From NCBI RefSeq assembly GCF_041821145.1, contig NZ_JBGUBC010000006.1:62001-126000 (forward strand): DNA of 64,000 nt. The letters are read 5' to 3'. The stretch is from Halopenitus sp041821145. GTDB taxonomy: Archaea > Halobacteriota > Halobacteria > Halobacteriales > Haloferacaceae. Below are positions 51,755-60,798 of this stretch, piece after piece (the stretch's first letter is position 1; each line of letters begins with the position of its first letter). A program made the position numbers and the translations under genes. Below the pieces are notes generated by a model, which made no database searches, was not told where the DNA came from, and saw nothing but the letters and a program-made list of their open reading frames with translations.

Positions 51755-53101
51755 TTAGTAATCGGAGATGGAGGTTTGCCTGTCGAGATACTCAGTTTGG
51801 TCAAGCTCTTCCTGCATAACCTTCGGTAGCTCATCGATGTTTAGTAGGTCCTCGAAGTACTTTCGTCCCAACTCCCGAACATGCCGTCGGTTAACGACGT
51901 CGTCAATGTAGTTCTCTTCGTCCACTTTGGGATTGTCCGTCCCGCCCTCGTCCGAGACAAATTTAATCTCGTTGCGATTCTTGTGAAGCGCTTTCTTGTA
52001 GTTCGTCTTCCAAAGTTGCCTGAAGTTCTGGATCGTCGGGAGTGTACCATCCGGCAACCGAACGTTGGCAATCTTACATAGCCGCTTCAACCACTCATTC
52101 AGCGTATCAGCAGTGCGTGAGCCGGATTCCGATTGTGGACTCGGGACCAGACTTCCGTTCCCACCCACTTCTTGGATGTATTCACGATATGCTTGAAGGA
52201 AGTCAGATCCCATCATGATCGGAACGTACTCCGGTGCGTCGTCCTGTCGAAGGTTCTTACGCTCATCGAAATGGACGTGTGGGTCGTTTCCGAAGTGGAG
52301 TTGCGTTCCTACATCTAACTGCTCCACTTCACTTGAGCGGGGGCCGACAGCAACCAAGAAGACAATAAGGACTTTCATCCACATCTTCCATCGATCCAGG
52401 TCGTAGCCCTGGACCGGACACTCCTCAAGATTATTCACGGTGTTCCACACGTCATTCAATTGTTCCTCCGTAATCGGATGTGCCTCACCTTTGCTTCTGA
52501 CCCACTCGAACTCATCGAGTGCTTGTTCAACCGGATTTAGATCGACGCGGTACGCATTTTTCACGATGCGGTAGTACTCCGAGAAGTAATGTGGATAATT
52601 CTGCATCGTCCCGTCTGACAACGTTCGATCCATATACTCGATGATGGTGACCGTTTGCTGAACGTTGGTTAGTCGCTCCTCGTGTGAGGCGTACGACCCG
52701 AGATCCAGCATTTCCACATCTAATTCTTCTTCGTGGATTGCCTCATACACCTTCTTGATGGCAGAACGGATTGCCTTAATCGTCGAATCAGCAAGCCCCC
52801 TATTGTCTTCTTGCTTTGTGATGAAATACTCCAGAGACTGGATCGTCTCTTCATTATTTGCCGGCCATTTTCCGTTCGAGCGGGCACCAAATCCGTGTTC
52901 TCGGAGGTGTTCGTGAAGAGTCTGATCGTAGAACTCCTGGCACTTGATGTTCAGACCCTCAGCCGAATACCGCGTATGGGTTCTAATGTAGTCCCAAGAT
53001 GGGAGGTGATCTCGGGGCAACCCATCACGTCGCAACTGCTCTCGCAAAACTGCCGGGAGCCTTTCGTCGAGAACCTGTCTGCTGATTCGTTCTCGACTCA
53101 T
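51755..53101 (-). CDS. Tyrosine recombinase 3 (divergent phage-type integrase)
   Basis: This 448-residue protein has an N-terminal SAM-like domain (EETIQSLEYFITKQEDNRGLADSTIKAIRSAIK, in part about 84-118) and a catalytic core with Arg255 (AVGPRSSEVEQLDVG). The HxxR box is degenerate (QNFRQLWKTNYKKAL); the Tyr is probably in ELGRKYFEDLL. The catalytic residues are therefore partly replaced, so it may be active only in a variant form or be decaying. It is translated in coupled fashion with an upstream 54-residue ORF. Confidence 0.78.
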   Translation of the reverse strand: MSRERISRQVLDERLPAVLREQLRRDGLPRDHLPSWDYIRTHTRYSAEGLNIKCQEFYDQTLHEHLREHGFGARSNGKWPANNEETIQSLEYFITKQEDNRGLADSTIKAIRSAIKKVYEAIHEEELDVEMLDLGSYASHEERLTNVQQTVTIIEYMDRTLSDGTMQNYPHYFSEYYRIVKNAYRVDLNPVEQALDEFEWVRSKGEAHPITEEQLNDVWNTVNNLEECPVQGYDLDRWKMWMKVLIVFLVAVGPRSSEVEQLDVGTQLHFGNDPHVHFDERKNLRQDDAPEYVPIMMGSDFLQAYREYIQEVGGNGSLVPSPQSESGSRTADTLNEWLKRLCKIANVRLPDGTLPTIQNFRQLWKTNYKKALHKNRNEIKFVSDEGGTDNPKVDEENYIDDVVNRRHVRELGRKYFEDLLNIDELPKVMQEELDQTEYLDRQTSISDY

Positions 53102-53262
53102 CTGTTTGCTCCCACTTTGGCTCGGTCGATCGCTTCCAGAATCTGTTCAGCATCGTATGCGAATGGGAGATCACTCGAAGCGATCGTTTCGAGGTCCTCC
53201 CGAAGCTCCTCCGCAGTCGCTATCGCTGACTGACGTGGGTTCAGAGGGTCTTTAGACTCCAT
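53098..53262 (-). CDS. 54-residue protein coupled to integrase 3
   Basis: The small frame reads from the ATG at 53262 (MESKDPLNPRQSAIATAEELR) to a TGA that overlaps the integrase-3 ATG by four nucleotides (ATGA). It is acidic and helical in character (LRREDL-like LREDLETIASSDLPFAYDAEQILEAIDRAK). Such short ORFs before haloarchaeal integrases are frequent, and some act as recombination directionality factors; this one is unassigned. Confidence 0.65.
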   Translation of the reverse strand: MESKDPLNPRQSAIATAEELREDLETIASSDLPFAYDAEQILEAIDRAKVGANR

Positions 53263-53350
53263 CCTGCCCACCACCGTTCTGACTATGCCGATCGTCGTTC
53301 AATTCTACAGCCATTCTAATTTTGAGTGTTTACTACTTTGACCCGGTACA

Positions 53351-53358
53351 GTTTAAAG
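53351..53358 (+). promoter_or_regulatory. TATA-like box of the winged-helix gene
   Basis: GTTTAAAG lies about 31 nt before the ATG at 53386, giving a short leader. Confidence 0.5.
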
Positions 53359-53385
53359 ACTCGCCTCCAAAGGAAAGGTATCAAC

Positions 53386-53898
53386 ATGACTGACGAGCCC
53401 TCGGATGAATCGGAAGATGAGACGCCACCCCCGGACCAAACCCCCGAACTAGAGGACGCTATCGGTATCGGAGACGAGGACGAGTCAAAAATCGGTGCTT
53501 ATCACGAACCAAAAGAAACGCCGACTGTTGAGCTGGATCAAATCGAAGTCGAGGAATTCTTCACAAAGAAAGCATCAATCGATATTCTTGCTCAACTCGC
53601 CGAAGGACCCAAACGATTCAGCGAAATCAATACCGCAATCGCAACAAGCCACGGAACTGTCGCTACTCGACTGACTGAAGGTGCCAAACTTGACCTCTGG
53701 AAGGAGTATTTCCTATACCCGGAAGACGGGGGGAAGATAAAACTGTACGAACTGCAACCTGCTGCAGAAGAGTTCGCGCAACTAGCCGAGGAAGAAGACA
53801 TCCGCGAGACTACCGAACGACTCCGTCAAGCCAAAAAGCAACACGATGATGCTCTGGAGAATTTCCGTATGAGGGTGGCATCCGACGACACAGAGTGA
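53386..53898 (+). CDS. Winged-helix transcriptional regulator
   Basis: The 170-residue protein starts at the ATG at 53386 (MTDEPSDESED). An acidic disordered N-terminus (1-60) precedes a winged helix (about 62-130) with the ASIDILAQLAEGPKRFSEIN recognition region and HGTVATRLTEGAKLDLW. A helical C-terminus (ETTERLRQAKKQHDDALENF) looks like a dimerisation helix. It resembles HxlR/ArsR-type regulators in haloarchaeal accessory regions. It is likely a local regulator beside the integrases, but its target operator is unknown. Confidence 0.75.
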   Translation: MTDEPSDESEDETPPPDQTPELEDAIGIGDEDESKIGAYHEPKETPTVELDQIEVEEFFTKKASIDILAQLAEGPKRFSEINTAIATSHGTVATRLTEGAKLDLWKEYFLYPEDGGKIKLYELQPAAEEFAQLAEEEDIRETTERLRQAKKQHDDALENFRMRVASDDTE

Positions 53899-54025
53899 TG
53901 TCGTGCCTCTCGTTTCAATGAGTTCGGTGATACCCGTCGACGGAGATCGGTTCAGCAATCCGAACACGCTCAGAGGCCGGTCATATTAAACTGAAAATTA
54001 AGTGGTGTCATAGCTACTCCTTCTC

Positions 54026-54736
54026 ATGGCTGCACACATAGGAGTAGACTGGGCAAGCGGATTGTGGGTCGTTGTCGAGGCAACACCACATACTACGAGA
54101 ATTTCTACCGAACCATCGTTACTAAATGTCTGGCATAAGTACAGCGATCGTGCGAACGAGATTTTAGTTGATATCCCAGTTCACTTGACGGACGAGAACA
54201 AACGAGAGTGCGATAGGAAGGCCAAGGACTTCCTTGGTTCGCGTGGCAGTACCGTTTTCTGGACACCCAACCGTGACGCGGTCACTACTGAGGACTACAA
54301 CGAGGCCGTTAAGCGAAATACTAGTGGACTGGGCAGTCACAGTTGGGGACTCATTCCGCGAATCCGAGAAGTGAACGCGCTGCTGGATGAATTTGAGGCT
54401 GTATGTGAGACGGTGTACGAAAGTCACCCAGAGGTATGCTTCAAAGCGTACCACGGCGACGATCTCCCGTCGAAGAAAAGCGATGAAGGCTTCAAAGCCC
54501 GGAAAGACTGTCTTATCAAGAACGGAGGCGAATCCTTCCAGCTAGTGTTAGACCTCGTCGACGAACGGGAAACAAGCAGCCAATGGCACCATCGAATCCA
54601 GTCCGGACGTCTCGACGATGTCCTTGACGCTGCCATCCTCGCACTAACTGCCCGCGAGTCAGCAGGCTCCTATTCGACCCTTCCACAGGAAGCCGATCCC
54701 ACCTGTGAGCCTTCGATCGTCTACCCCGGATGCTGA
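54026..54736 (+). CDS. DUF429 family RNase H-like protein
   Basis: The 236-residue protein starts at the ATG at 54026 (MAAHIGVDWASGLW), whose GVDWA strand carries the first acidic residue of the DUF429 fold. The segment VDIPVHL and the later DDVLDAAILALTARESAG, containing further acidic positions, match the family. DUF429 proteins are predicted RNase H-like nucleases of unknown substrate. A halophilic composition indicates it is settled in the host. Downstream DNA to 55032 is non-coding. Confidence 0.8.
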   Translation: MAAHIGVDWASGLWVVVEATPHTTRISTEPSLLNVWHKYSDRANEILVDIPVHLTDENKRECDRKAKDFLGSRGSTVFWTPNRDAVTTEDYNEAVKRNTSGLGSHSWGLIPRIREVNALLDEFEAVCETVYESHPEVCFKAYHGDDLPSKKSDEGFKARKDCLIKNGGESFQLVLDLVDERETSSQWHHRIQSGRLDDVLDAAILALTARESAGSYSTLPQEADPTCEPSIVYPGC

Positions 54737-55032
54737 TTGGTCATCAGGATTAGCCGGCTATCCCCTTTACCAGAATCGACTCTCTATCCACTCTGTCTCG
54801 TTCGAACAACGAAGTTCAGTGTCATTCACAACAAATCGTGATGAATTCAGAATCCGTCTATCACATCGAACTCCCTGTGTCCCGGCATCTCCAAGTGACC
54901 AGACAAAGTGCCAATAACCGCGTCCGTGACCGCCTGAATCACCAGAGAGTTATTACGAGGATACGAAGTTATCAACGTCTTCGCGTCTATGAACAGACCG
55001 TCAAAACAGCTAATCAACGGCATTAGAGAATA
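54737..55032. other. Gap without supported gene
   Basis: This 296-bp stretch has one open frame of about 60 codons (from 54838) that I do not trust: no family match and arginine-rich composition unlike the neighbours. Nothing else is visible. Confidence 0.35.
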
Positions 55033-55476
55033 ATGGATTCCCCTGATCTCTACGCTCATTACAAGGCCACAGATGTCGATATTCCAGCCGGTGTATACCG
55101 CGTTGTCGGCCGTGGGGAGGCGAGTGTGACGTTACTACGAGTGGGGGAACCTGATGAACGGCGAGTGCACACTGGTGAACTCGTGACCGTTGATCTCGAA
55201 ACAATCGACAATCTCCGTCCGTGCGAGAATCCAGACGGTAACCGACCAATCGGCGAAGCTATCAAGTCGAAATTTGAGGCGGGCTATTGGTCACTTCGTG
55301 TCTTTATACAGCAATTAGCCGCTAACCTCCTGCCGACAACGATTGCACTACTGCTGATTCTCGGCGGTAAATTCGGGGATCAGTTGATTTCGCTTCCAGA
55401 TGTCGTGTTCGGTGGGTTCATCCTTGTCGGAAGTCTCGGGCTCGCATACATCGGCAGTGGTCGGTGGGAGATTTGA
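55033..55476 (+). CDS. Two-helix membrane protein with soluble N-terminal domain
   Basis: The 147-residue protein starts at the ATG at 55033 (MDSPDLYAHYKATDV). Residues about 15-75 form a small beta domain (YRVVGRGEASVTLLRVGEPDERRVHTGELVTV, in part). Two transmembrane helices follow (about 95-115, NLLPTTIALLLILGG; and 122-142, VVFGGFILVGSLGLAYI). I do not recognise a function. It precedes the DUF3267 gene by 77 bp on the same strand. Confidence 0.65.
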   Translation: MDSPDLYAHYKATDVDIPAGVYRVVGRGEASVTLLRVGEPDERRVHTGELVTVDLETIDNLRPCENPDGNRPIGEAIKSKFEAGYWSLRVFIQQLAANLLPTTIALLLILGGKFGDQLISLPDVVFGGFILVGSLGLAYIGSGRWEI

Positions 55477-55553
55477 GTCCTGGCTCTAATAGGCCCACAT
55501 TCAAATCGCAGACTACCCGAATTTCAAGAATACACCTCTCCTGAGTGTCCAGT

Positions 55554-56468
55554 ATGCCCACCGACGGCGCTAGCGACGCTGGGACGACACTGGCAGACCT
55601 CGAATTAACGCGAGGGCTCACGATCCAGATGACTGCGATCGGCACGCTCGGGATGGTCGTCGGCTGGGCGGTGTTCAGCACGCTCTACCAAGTCACAACC
55701 GGGCAGGCAGTGAGTTTCCAGTTTGCGCCTTCAGGTATCGGGTGGTGGACTGACGCACTGAACGTACTGGTGATCGTGATGCTAGGTGCCGTCTTCATCA
55801 TCCCGCACGAGTGGCTTCACGGACTCGCCATCCGATACTATGGTGGGGAGGCCCGCTACGGCGTCGGCGTCGCGCACTTCATACTCCCGTACGCGTACGC
55901 GACGACGGATCATGAGTTCTCTCGGAACCAGTTTATCGTCGTTCTCCTGACGCCGCTCGTCGTGTTGACTCTTCTCGGCGTCTCGTTGATGATCCTGTTC
56001 GAGTGGGGTTGGTTGATCGTCCCGCTCACGTTGAACGCCGCAGGAGCGGTCGCAGACATCTGGATGACCCTCATAGTACTGAGCTACCCCGCACACGTCC
56101 GGATTGTCGATCACGAAGCGGGAGTCAGAATCCTCGGGCTGAGGACCGATCGTCCGCGGTCGCTCTCGATCACGACACTCGTCTGGGACGCGCTTGCCGG
56201 GGCGGGGGTTGCAACGTTCGGCGTACTAATCCTGTTAGCGATCGGCGGCCCCCTCTTGTTGTCCCTGCTTGGTGTCACGTCACTCACGGTCGGAACCCCG
56301 GGAACGATCACGTACCTGTTTTCGTTCACCAACACGCCGACGGAGATCTCATTCGGTGTCGGGCCAGGTGTGCTAAGCCTCGGGGCAACAGTTGGACTCG
56401 GCTACGCACTTCTACGGAGCTATTGCCGAGGCAAGCATCCTATTGAGACGACATCTGAAGCTCGGTAG
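55554..56468 (+). CDS. DUF3267 family membrane zincin
   Basis: The 304-residue protein starts at the ATG at 55554 (MPTDGASDAG). It has about eight hydrophobic helices and a zinc-protease-like HEWLH motif (HExxH, near residue 84) followed by the YYGGEARYGVG segment. The second half holds VADIWMTLIVLSYP, which carries a further conserved acidic residue. DUF3267 proteins are predicted membrane metallopeptidases of unknown substrate, common next to ABC exporters and toxin-immunity genes. Here an ABC exporter operon begins about 430 bp downstream on the other strand. Confidence 0.8.
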   Translation: MPTDGASDAGTTLADLELTRGLTIQMTAIGTLGMVVGWAVFSTLYQVTTGQAVSFQFAPSGIGWWTDALNVLVIVMLGAVFIIPHEWLHGLAIRYYGGEARYGVGVAHFILPYAYATTDHEFSRNQFIVVLLTPLVVLTLLGVSLMILFEWGWLIVPLTLNAAGAVADIWMTLIVLSYPAHVRIVDHEAGVRILGLRTDRPRSLSITTLVWDALAGAGVATFGVLILLAIGGPLLLSLLGVTSLTVGTPGTITYLFSFTNTPTEISFGVGPGVLSLGATVGLGYALLRSYCRGKHPIETTSEAR

Positions 56469-56488
56469 GTCGATTTGCCTAGTCATGT

Positions 56489-56839
56489 TCAATTGTGGGT
56501 TTCAATGAGCGCACCGAGCGTCGCCAGCCCGATACTCAACCCCAGCGTTTCTGCGTACAGAACCAGCTCTGCTCTTCCCGGTACTGAAACGACTTCGATC
56601 GTAGCGAAGGCACAAGCGATGAGCAGCAGACTCATCCCAGCAAGCCACCGATCGCGTCCATCCAACCCTCGAAACGAGACAGAGAATTCCGTTGGATACC
56701 CAACGGCAGTCCAGGCGGTAATTCCCCACACAAGGCCACACAGGCCTGCAAGTCGTAAATCAACATCAAATGCAATTTTCACTGCAGTTCCAATGACGAG
56801 AGCGACGGTAATGCCGCCAATCCACGGTCGATATCTCAT
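56489..56839 (-). CDS. Small four-helix membrane protein
   Basis: The 116-residue protein starts at the ATG at 56839 (MRYRPWIGGITV). Four helices are visible (about 5-22, 28-48, 65-85 and 95-113). The LRLAGLCGLVWGITAWTAVGYP stretch (in part) carries the second. No family is recognised. It lies 54 bp beyond the permease gene on the same strand and could be part of the ABC operon. Confidence 0.6.
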   Translation of the reverse strand: MRYRPWIGGITVALVIGTAVKIAFDVDLRLAGLCGLVWGITAWTAVGYPTEFSVSFRGLDGRDRWLAGMSLLLIACAFATIEVVSVPGRAELVLYAETLGLSIGLATLGALIETHN

Positions 56840-56893
56840 AGCTCTACGCTGAGAAGCCAGACACACAAAAGTGAACGTGACAGTTGATCGCGG

Positions 56894-58660
56894 TCACATC
56901 GGAGGTGCGTAATTATCGAATCGACGTATCGCTACCCGATAGGAAATACCGGCGACGATGAATGCGCTAAGAATGAGAAGGACGGCAACGGTGAGTCGAA
57001 ACGATTCAATCCCGCTGGACTGGATGGCTGTCCCGAGTGCGTGGAACCAGGTTCCTCCATCTGAGAGGATACCGCTCTCTCCACCGGAAGCCAACTGAAG
57101 AAGTGCTGCGGGAATGAACCCAGCGATGCCAGCAACGAGAGTTTGAGCGAGTTGTGGTTCCAAAAGAAGTACCGTGAGAAACGTCGCCGGGATTGTCACA
57201 CCGAGGAAGTGGAGAGAAGTCGTCACCAACCGTGGCGGGATCACTTCCCGGCTCTGGCCGATACTGATCGCACTGAACCGCGGGAACCATACTCCGACTG
57301 CCGGAGCAGTCGTGACGGCGACCATCGTCGCAAGGAAACCCACCCCAACGAGACCGAGCGCGACCGGCAGCTCGAACGGTCCAATGATCGCTGCACCACC
57401 AGTCACGAGAACGACGAGGGGCAGCCCGTACAACAGGCCGGGAAGCATCAGCCCGCGGACGTAGTCCGATCCCGAAATCGAGATGAGCGTCACGGGAAGG
57501 ACGGCACCTTCCTCTCCGAGCGGGTTGATTGCAAACGTCGCGCCTGCCATCCAAGCAAGCAGGACGGCAGCAGCAGGCGTGAAGACTGTCCACGGTGACG
57601 CTGCCTGCATCCCAGAGCTGATCAAGCCACTTCCAACCATGACGACAGGCAACAAGAGAAAATTGAGTCGACGCGGGTCGCGTCGGGTTCTCAAGAGGCT
57701 CCATTGGGCGACTCGCCGAGTCGGCTGCGAGATGCCCGCTGGAATCCCGACCGGTGTAATCGCGTCTGCTAACGCAGTCCGCGTTCCGTCCAATTCGGGA
57801 GTGATACGTTCGGATTCCGTCTTATCCCCCTCGTCGCCACTCACTGGATCAGTGAACCAGAAACGCGTCGCCTCGTATTCAATGAGCGCGGTGCCGCCCA
57901 CCACGACGAGGAAACTTCCTCCAACGACCACGGCCACCCGCACCATCGACCCCTGAACCGGGGTTCCGATGACGGCGAGATCAATAAACCATCCAACTGG
58001 GAGAACGGCGAGGGATTCCTGACCGATGCCGCCGAACTGTGGAAGCGTTATGAGAAGGTAGCCGCCCATCGCCACGAGAACGGCAATCCCACCTAGAACT
58101 GTCTTGTGCCGGGCGACGAACGGAGACGTGGCAATCAACAAAGCGACCGCGTAGCCAAGCACCATTCCGACAAGAACAGCGGTGAGCCCGAGAAGAACCG
58201 CTGCAAGCGGGATCAAGAGAATGCTACTCACCGAGCCGAACAGGTAGACTACGCCGCCTGTCAGCACAAGCACCGGGAGGGCCAAATACGCGAGCACGCG
58301 GAGCGTTTCGGCGAGTACCAGTCCACCCACAACCGTTCGGGGAGACACAGTCGTGAGCATAAGCGGCTCAGCGTCGATGCGTGGACGCGCAGAGACGGCC
58401 CGCTGGGTGGCGATAAACACGCCGAACAACCAGAAGAGTGCGACCGTCCCGCGGGCAATCGGCGGTAGTGAGACGACGCCCGCGCTACGAATCGCATCCG
58501 AGAAGAGATAGATAAATCCGACGAGCATGAGCGACGGGAAAACGAGGCCAACGGCCATCAGGAACGCGCGGGCCTTATCCTCCCAGATTGCCCTAATTGA
58601 GCGTCGGAACTCGAAGACACCAACTCGGATCGTATGCCGTAGCCAGTTCGCCTCAGCCAT
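56894..58660 (-). CDS. ABC-type exporter permease (large, 12 or more helices)
   Basis: The 588-residue permease starts at the ATG at 58660 (MAEANWLRHTIRVG), overlapping the ATPase stop by eight nucleotides. The first helix follows KARAFLMAVGLVFPSLMLVG. About twelve helices continue to the end, with a hydrophilic loop around residue 285-330. Haloarchaeal proteins of this size pair with one ATPase to export unidentified substrates (ABC-2-like). The gene order ATPase-permease and the overlap argue for a tight complex. The substrate is not given by sequence. Confidence 0.82.
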   Translation of the reverse strand: MAEANWLRHTIRVGVFEFRRSIRAIWEDKARAFLMAVGLVFPSLMLVGFIYLFSDAIRSAGVVSLPPIARGTVALFWLFGVFIATQRAVSARPRIDAEPLMLTTVSPRTVVGGLVLAETLRVLAYLALPVLVLTGGVVYLFGSVSSILLIPLAAVLLGLTAVLVGMVLGYAVALLIATSPFVARHKTVLGGIAVLVAMGGYLLITLPQFGGIGQESLAVLPVGWFIDLAVIGTPVQGSMVRVAVVVGGSFLVVVGGTALIEYEATRFWFTDPVSGDEGDKTESERITPELDGTRTALADAITPVGIPAGISQPTRRVAQWSLLRTRRDPRRLNFLLLPVVMVGSGLISSGMQAASPWTVFTPAAAVLLAWMAGATFAINPLGEEGAVLPVTLISISGSDYVRGLMLPGLLYGLPLVVLVTGGAAIIGPFELPVALGLVGVGFLATMVAVTTAPAVGVWFPRFSAISIGQSREVIPPRLVTTSLHFLGVTIPATFLTVLLLEPQLAQTLVAGIAGFIPAALLQLASGGESGILSDGGTWFHALGTAIQSSGIESFRLTVAVLLILSAFIVAGISYRVAIRRFDNYAPPM

Positions 58661-59420
58661 ACGTCGCCTCCGCATCGTCCTCAACTGGATCGACGCTCGT
58701 GATTTCAAGGAATGCCTCTTCGAGTGTTCGAGTGTCGCCAGTTTCGGCTCGCTGGGTTAGGTTGTCAGGTGAATCCTCGGCGACGAGCCGGCCGTCGTAG
58801 AGGATCCCGACAGTGTCGGCGACCGCTTCGACGACGGGGAGGATGTGCGTCGAAAGAAAGACCGTGGTTCCCCGGTCTGCGAGTTCACTGATGAGTACTC
58901 GGATGGTGCGTGCGGCCCGTGGGTCGAGTCCGGACGTTGGTTCGTCGAGGAAGACAACGTCCGGGTCGTGGATGATTGCCTGGACGTACGCCACTTTCTG
59001 CCGCATTCCTTTGGAGTAGTCGGCGATGCGAGTCGCCGCATCGTCCGGTGATAGATCGAGCTGGTCGAGCAGTTCGTCGACGCGATTCTGAGTCTGCTGT
59101 TCAGGGAGGTCGCGGAGGCCGGCGACGTACTCCAGTTGTTCGTAGGCGGTGGCCTGCTCGTAGAGCGGCGGCTCTTCAGGGAGATATCCGATGTGCGGTC
59201 TGAGCGCATCTCGATCTGTGATGGACGCGCCGGCGACAGTCGCCGTTCCACTAGTCGGCGTCGCCAATCCGGTGAGCATCCGCATCGTTGTGGTCTTCCC
59301 GGCTCCGTTCGGACCCAAGAACCCGTATACGGCACCGTCGGGAACGGCGAGATTGAGGTGGTCTACTGCAGTCGTCGAACCGTAGCGTTTGGTCAGGGCG
59401 GAGGTCTCGATAGCGGGCAT
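58653..59420 (-). CDS. ABC transporter ATP-binding protein
   Basis: This 255-residue nucleotide-binding domain has Walker A GPNGAGKTTT (near residue 36), Q-loop in LPEEPPLYEQ, signature YSKGMRQKV (a known variant of LSGGQ in exporter ATPases), Walker B VVFLDEPTSGLD and the switch His in STHILPVVE. It energises the permease encoded directly downstream. Type ABCA/CcmA-like exporters share this signature. It is the first gene of the operon, starting at the ATG at 59420. Confidence 0.93.
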   Translation of the reverse strand: MPAIETSALTKRYGSTTAVDHLNLAVPDGAVYGFLGPNGAGKTTTMRMLTGLATPTSGTATVAGASITDRDALRPHIGYLPEEPPLYEQATAYEQLEYVAGLRDLPEQQTQNRVDELLDQLDLSPDDAATRIADYSKGMRQKVAYVQAIIHDPDVVFLDEPTSGLDPRAARTIRVLISELADRGTTVFLSTHILPVVEAVADTVGILYDGRLVAEDSPDNLTQRAETGDTRTLEEAFLEITSVDPVEDDAEATYG

Positions 59421-59523
59421 CGGTCCAATTCACGGGGACTGTCGGTTGCTCGGCAGATATAGTTGGTCATGGGGCTCTCATCCAGATCTGATTGTAGATG
59501 GCGTACCGACATATTTGGTCACG

Positions 59524-59931
59524 CTAGCGCGTGCTTGCTGTGGATTCAGACGTGCGTTCCTTCCGACTAGCGGAGATGAGGATTCCGCTCATGAAGATGC
59601 CGAACACACCACCTGTTGCGCTCCCCGCCACCGCGCCAATGGTGTAGGAGCCATCAACCATCCACGCCGTGAGTATTCCAAGAAACACGCCGACGGTGAG
59701 ACTGACAAATAGTGTGTACGCGAGTACCCGATACTGCCAGTTATCGTGGTTTAGATTTCCGTCAGTGAATCGGCCTGCAAAGCCGCCGACCACGAGTCCG
59801 CCGGCGGCACCGAATCCAGCTAGTACTGCAAACTCGGATTGCAGTCCAGTGATCATCGCCGCAGTTCCACCGATCCCTGCTCCGATTGGGATTCCACCAC
59901 CAGTGCCGTATTGTTCGAGTGTGGTGACCAT
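59524..59931 (-). CDS. Glycine-rich membrane protein
   Basis: The 135-residue protein starts at the ATG at 59931 (MVTTLEQYGTGG). Four hydrophobic, glycine-rich helices are visible (about 12-35, 38-55, 70-95 and 100-125). No known family is recognised. It is encoded upstream of the ABC ATPase on the same strand, 103 bp away, and may belong to the same transcription unit. Confidence 0.6.
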   Translation of the reverse strand: MVTTLEQYGTGGGIPIGAGIGGTAAMITGLQSEFAVLAGFGAAGGLVVGGFAGRFTDGNLNHDNWQYRVLAYTLFVSLTVGVFLGILTAWMVDGSYTIGAVAGSATGGVFGIFMSGILISASRKERTSESTASTR

Positions 59932-60074
59932 ACCACGTATTCAAAGCCGATTCCCGTAATACCCTGCGTGAGATCCGGTTCACGCGGATATACTTGGCCG
60001 TTCAGGTGGACGAAGGACTGCCCGAGAGTCGCTGAACCAACCTGTTCATCAGGGACGAGTGTGTATCACCGGCC

Positions 60075-60746
60075 ATGAATTCGCGTCGACGGTTTCTCAT
60101 CGCGGCGGTCGTCGTCGTCATCTCCGGTGTGATGAGTGTCCTCGCCGCGCCAGAACTGCCAGCACGGATGGCGACCCACTGGAACGCCGCGGGACAGCCG
60201 GATGGAACGATGTCGAAGCCCGTTGCACTCGCACTCTTCCCTGTGTTGTCCGCTGTTCTTCTCGTCGTCTTCGCGGCAATCCCGCGTATCGATCCGCTTC
60301 GAGAAAACATCGCCTCGTTCCGTCCGGTGTACGACTGGTTCGTTGTCGTGTTCACAGTGTTCATGACCGTTATCCACGGGGGTGTCATCGCATTCAACCT
60401 CGGCTACGAGTTCGACTTCACGCTCCTCGTCCTCACCGCGGTCGCGGGGCTATTCTACTACGTCGGGGTGCTACTCACTCACGCAGAACGTAACTGGTTC
60501 ATCGGCATCCGAACGCCGTGGACGCTGTCGAGTAACGAGGTGTGGGACCGAACGCACCGGCTCGGCGGCCGCCTGTTCAAACTCACCGCGATCATCTCGC
60601 TCGTCGGTCTCTTCTTCGGCGACTACGCAGTCTACTTCCTTATCGTACCGGCCCTCCTGACAGCTGGCGTCACCGTCGTCTACTCGTACTACCTGTACGA
60701 GCAGATCGAGCACGGCACCGGCTCAGATTCCGTGAAATTACCGTAA
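60075..60746 (+). CDS. SdpI-like membrane protein (DUF1648/SdpI)
   Basis: The 223-residue protein has an N-terminal helix, then the extracellular MATHWNAAGQPDGTMSKP loop typical of DUF1648, and a second half with FIGIRTPWTLSSNEVWDRTHRLGGRLF, the SdpI signature (IGIRTPWTL...W..TH). Six helices are predicted. In Bacillus SdpI is both immunity protein and signal receptor for the SdpC toxin. In archaea the role is unproven. It is near a zincin, ABC exporter and CPBP gene, a pattern consistent with membrane-peptide defence. Confidence 0.88.
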   Translation: MNSRRRFLIAAVVVVISGVMSVLAAPELPARMATHWNAAGQPDGTMSKPVALALFPVLSAVLLVVFAAIPRIDPLRENIASFRPVYDWFVVVFTVFMTVIHGGVIAFNLGYEFDFTLLVLTAVAGLFYYVGVLLTHAERNWFIGIRTPWTLSSNEVWDRTHRLGGRLFKLTAIISLVGLFFGDYAVYFLIVPALLTAGVTVVYSYYLYEQIEHGTGSDSVKLP

Positions 60747-60798
60747 CATCGGGTCGAATCACCAGATTGAGGTGTCGGAACCGAGTACCAGCGGCCGT

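Noticed and set aside
54838..55026. A 62-codon arginine-rich frame after the DUF429 gene
   Set aside because: Basic composition unlike the neighbours and no known motif; kept as unassigned gap.
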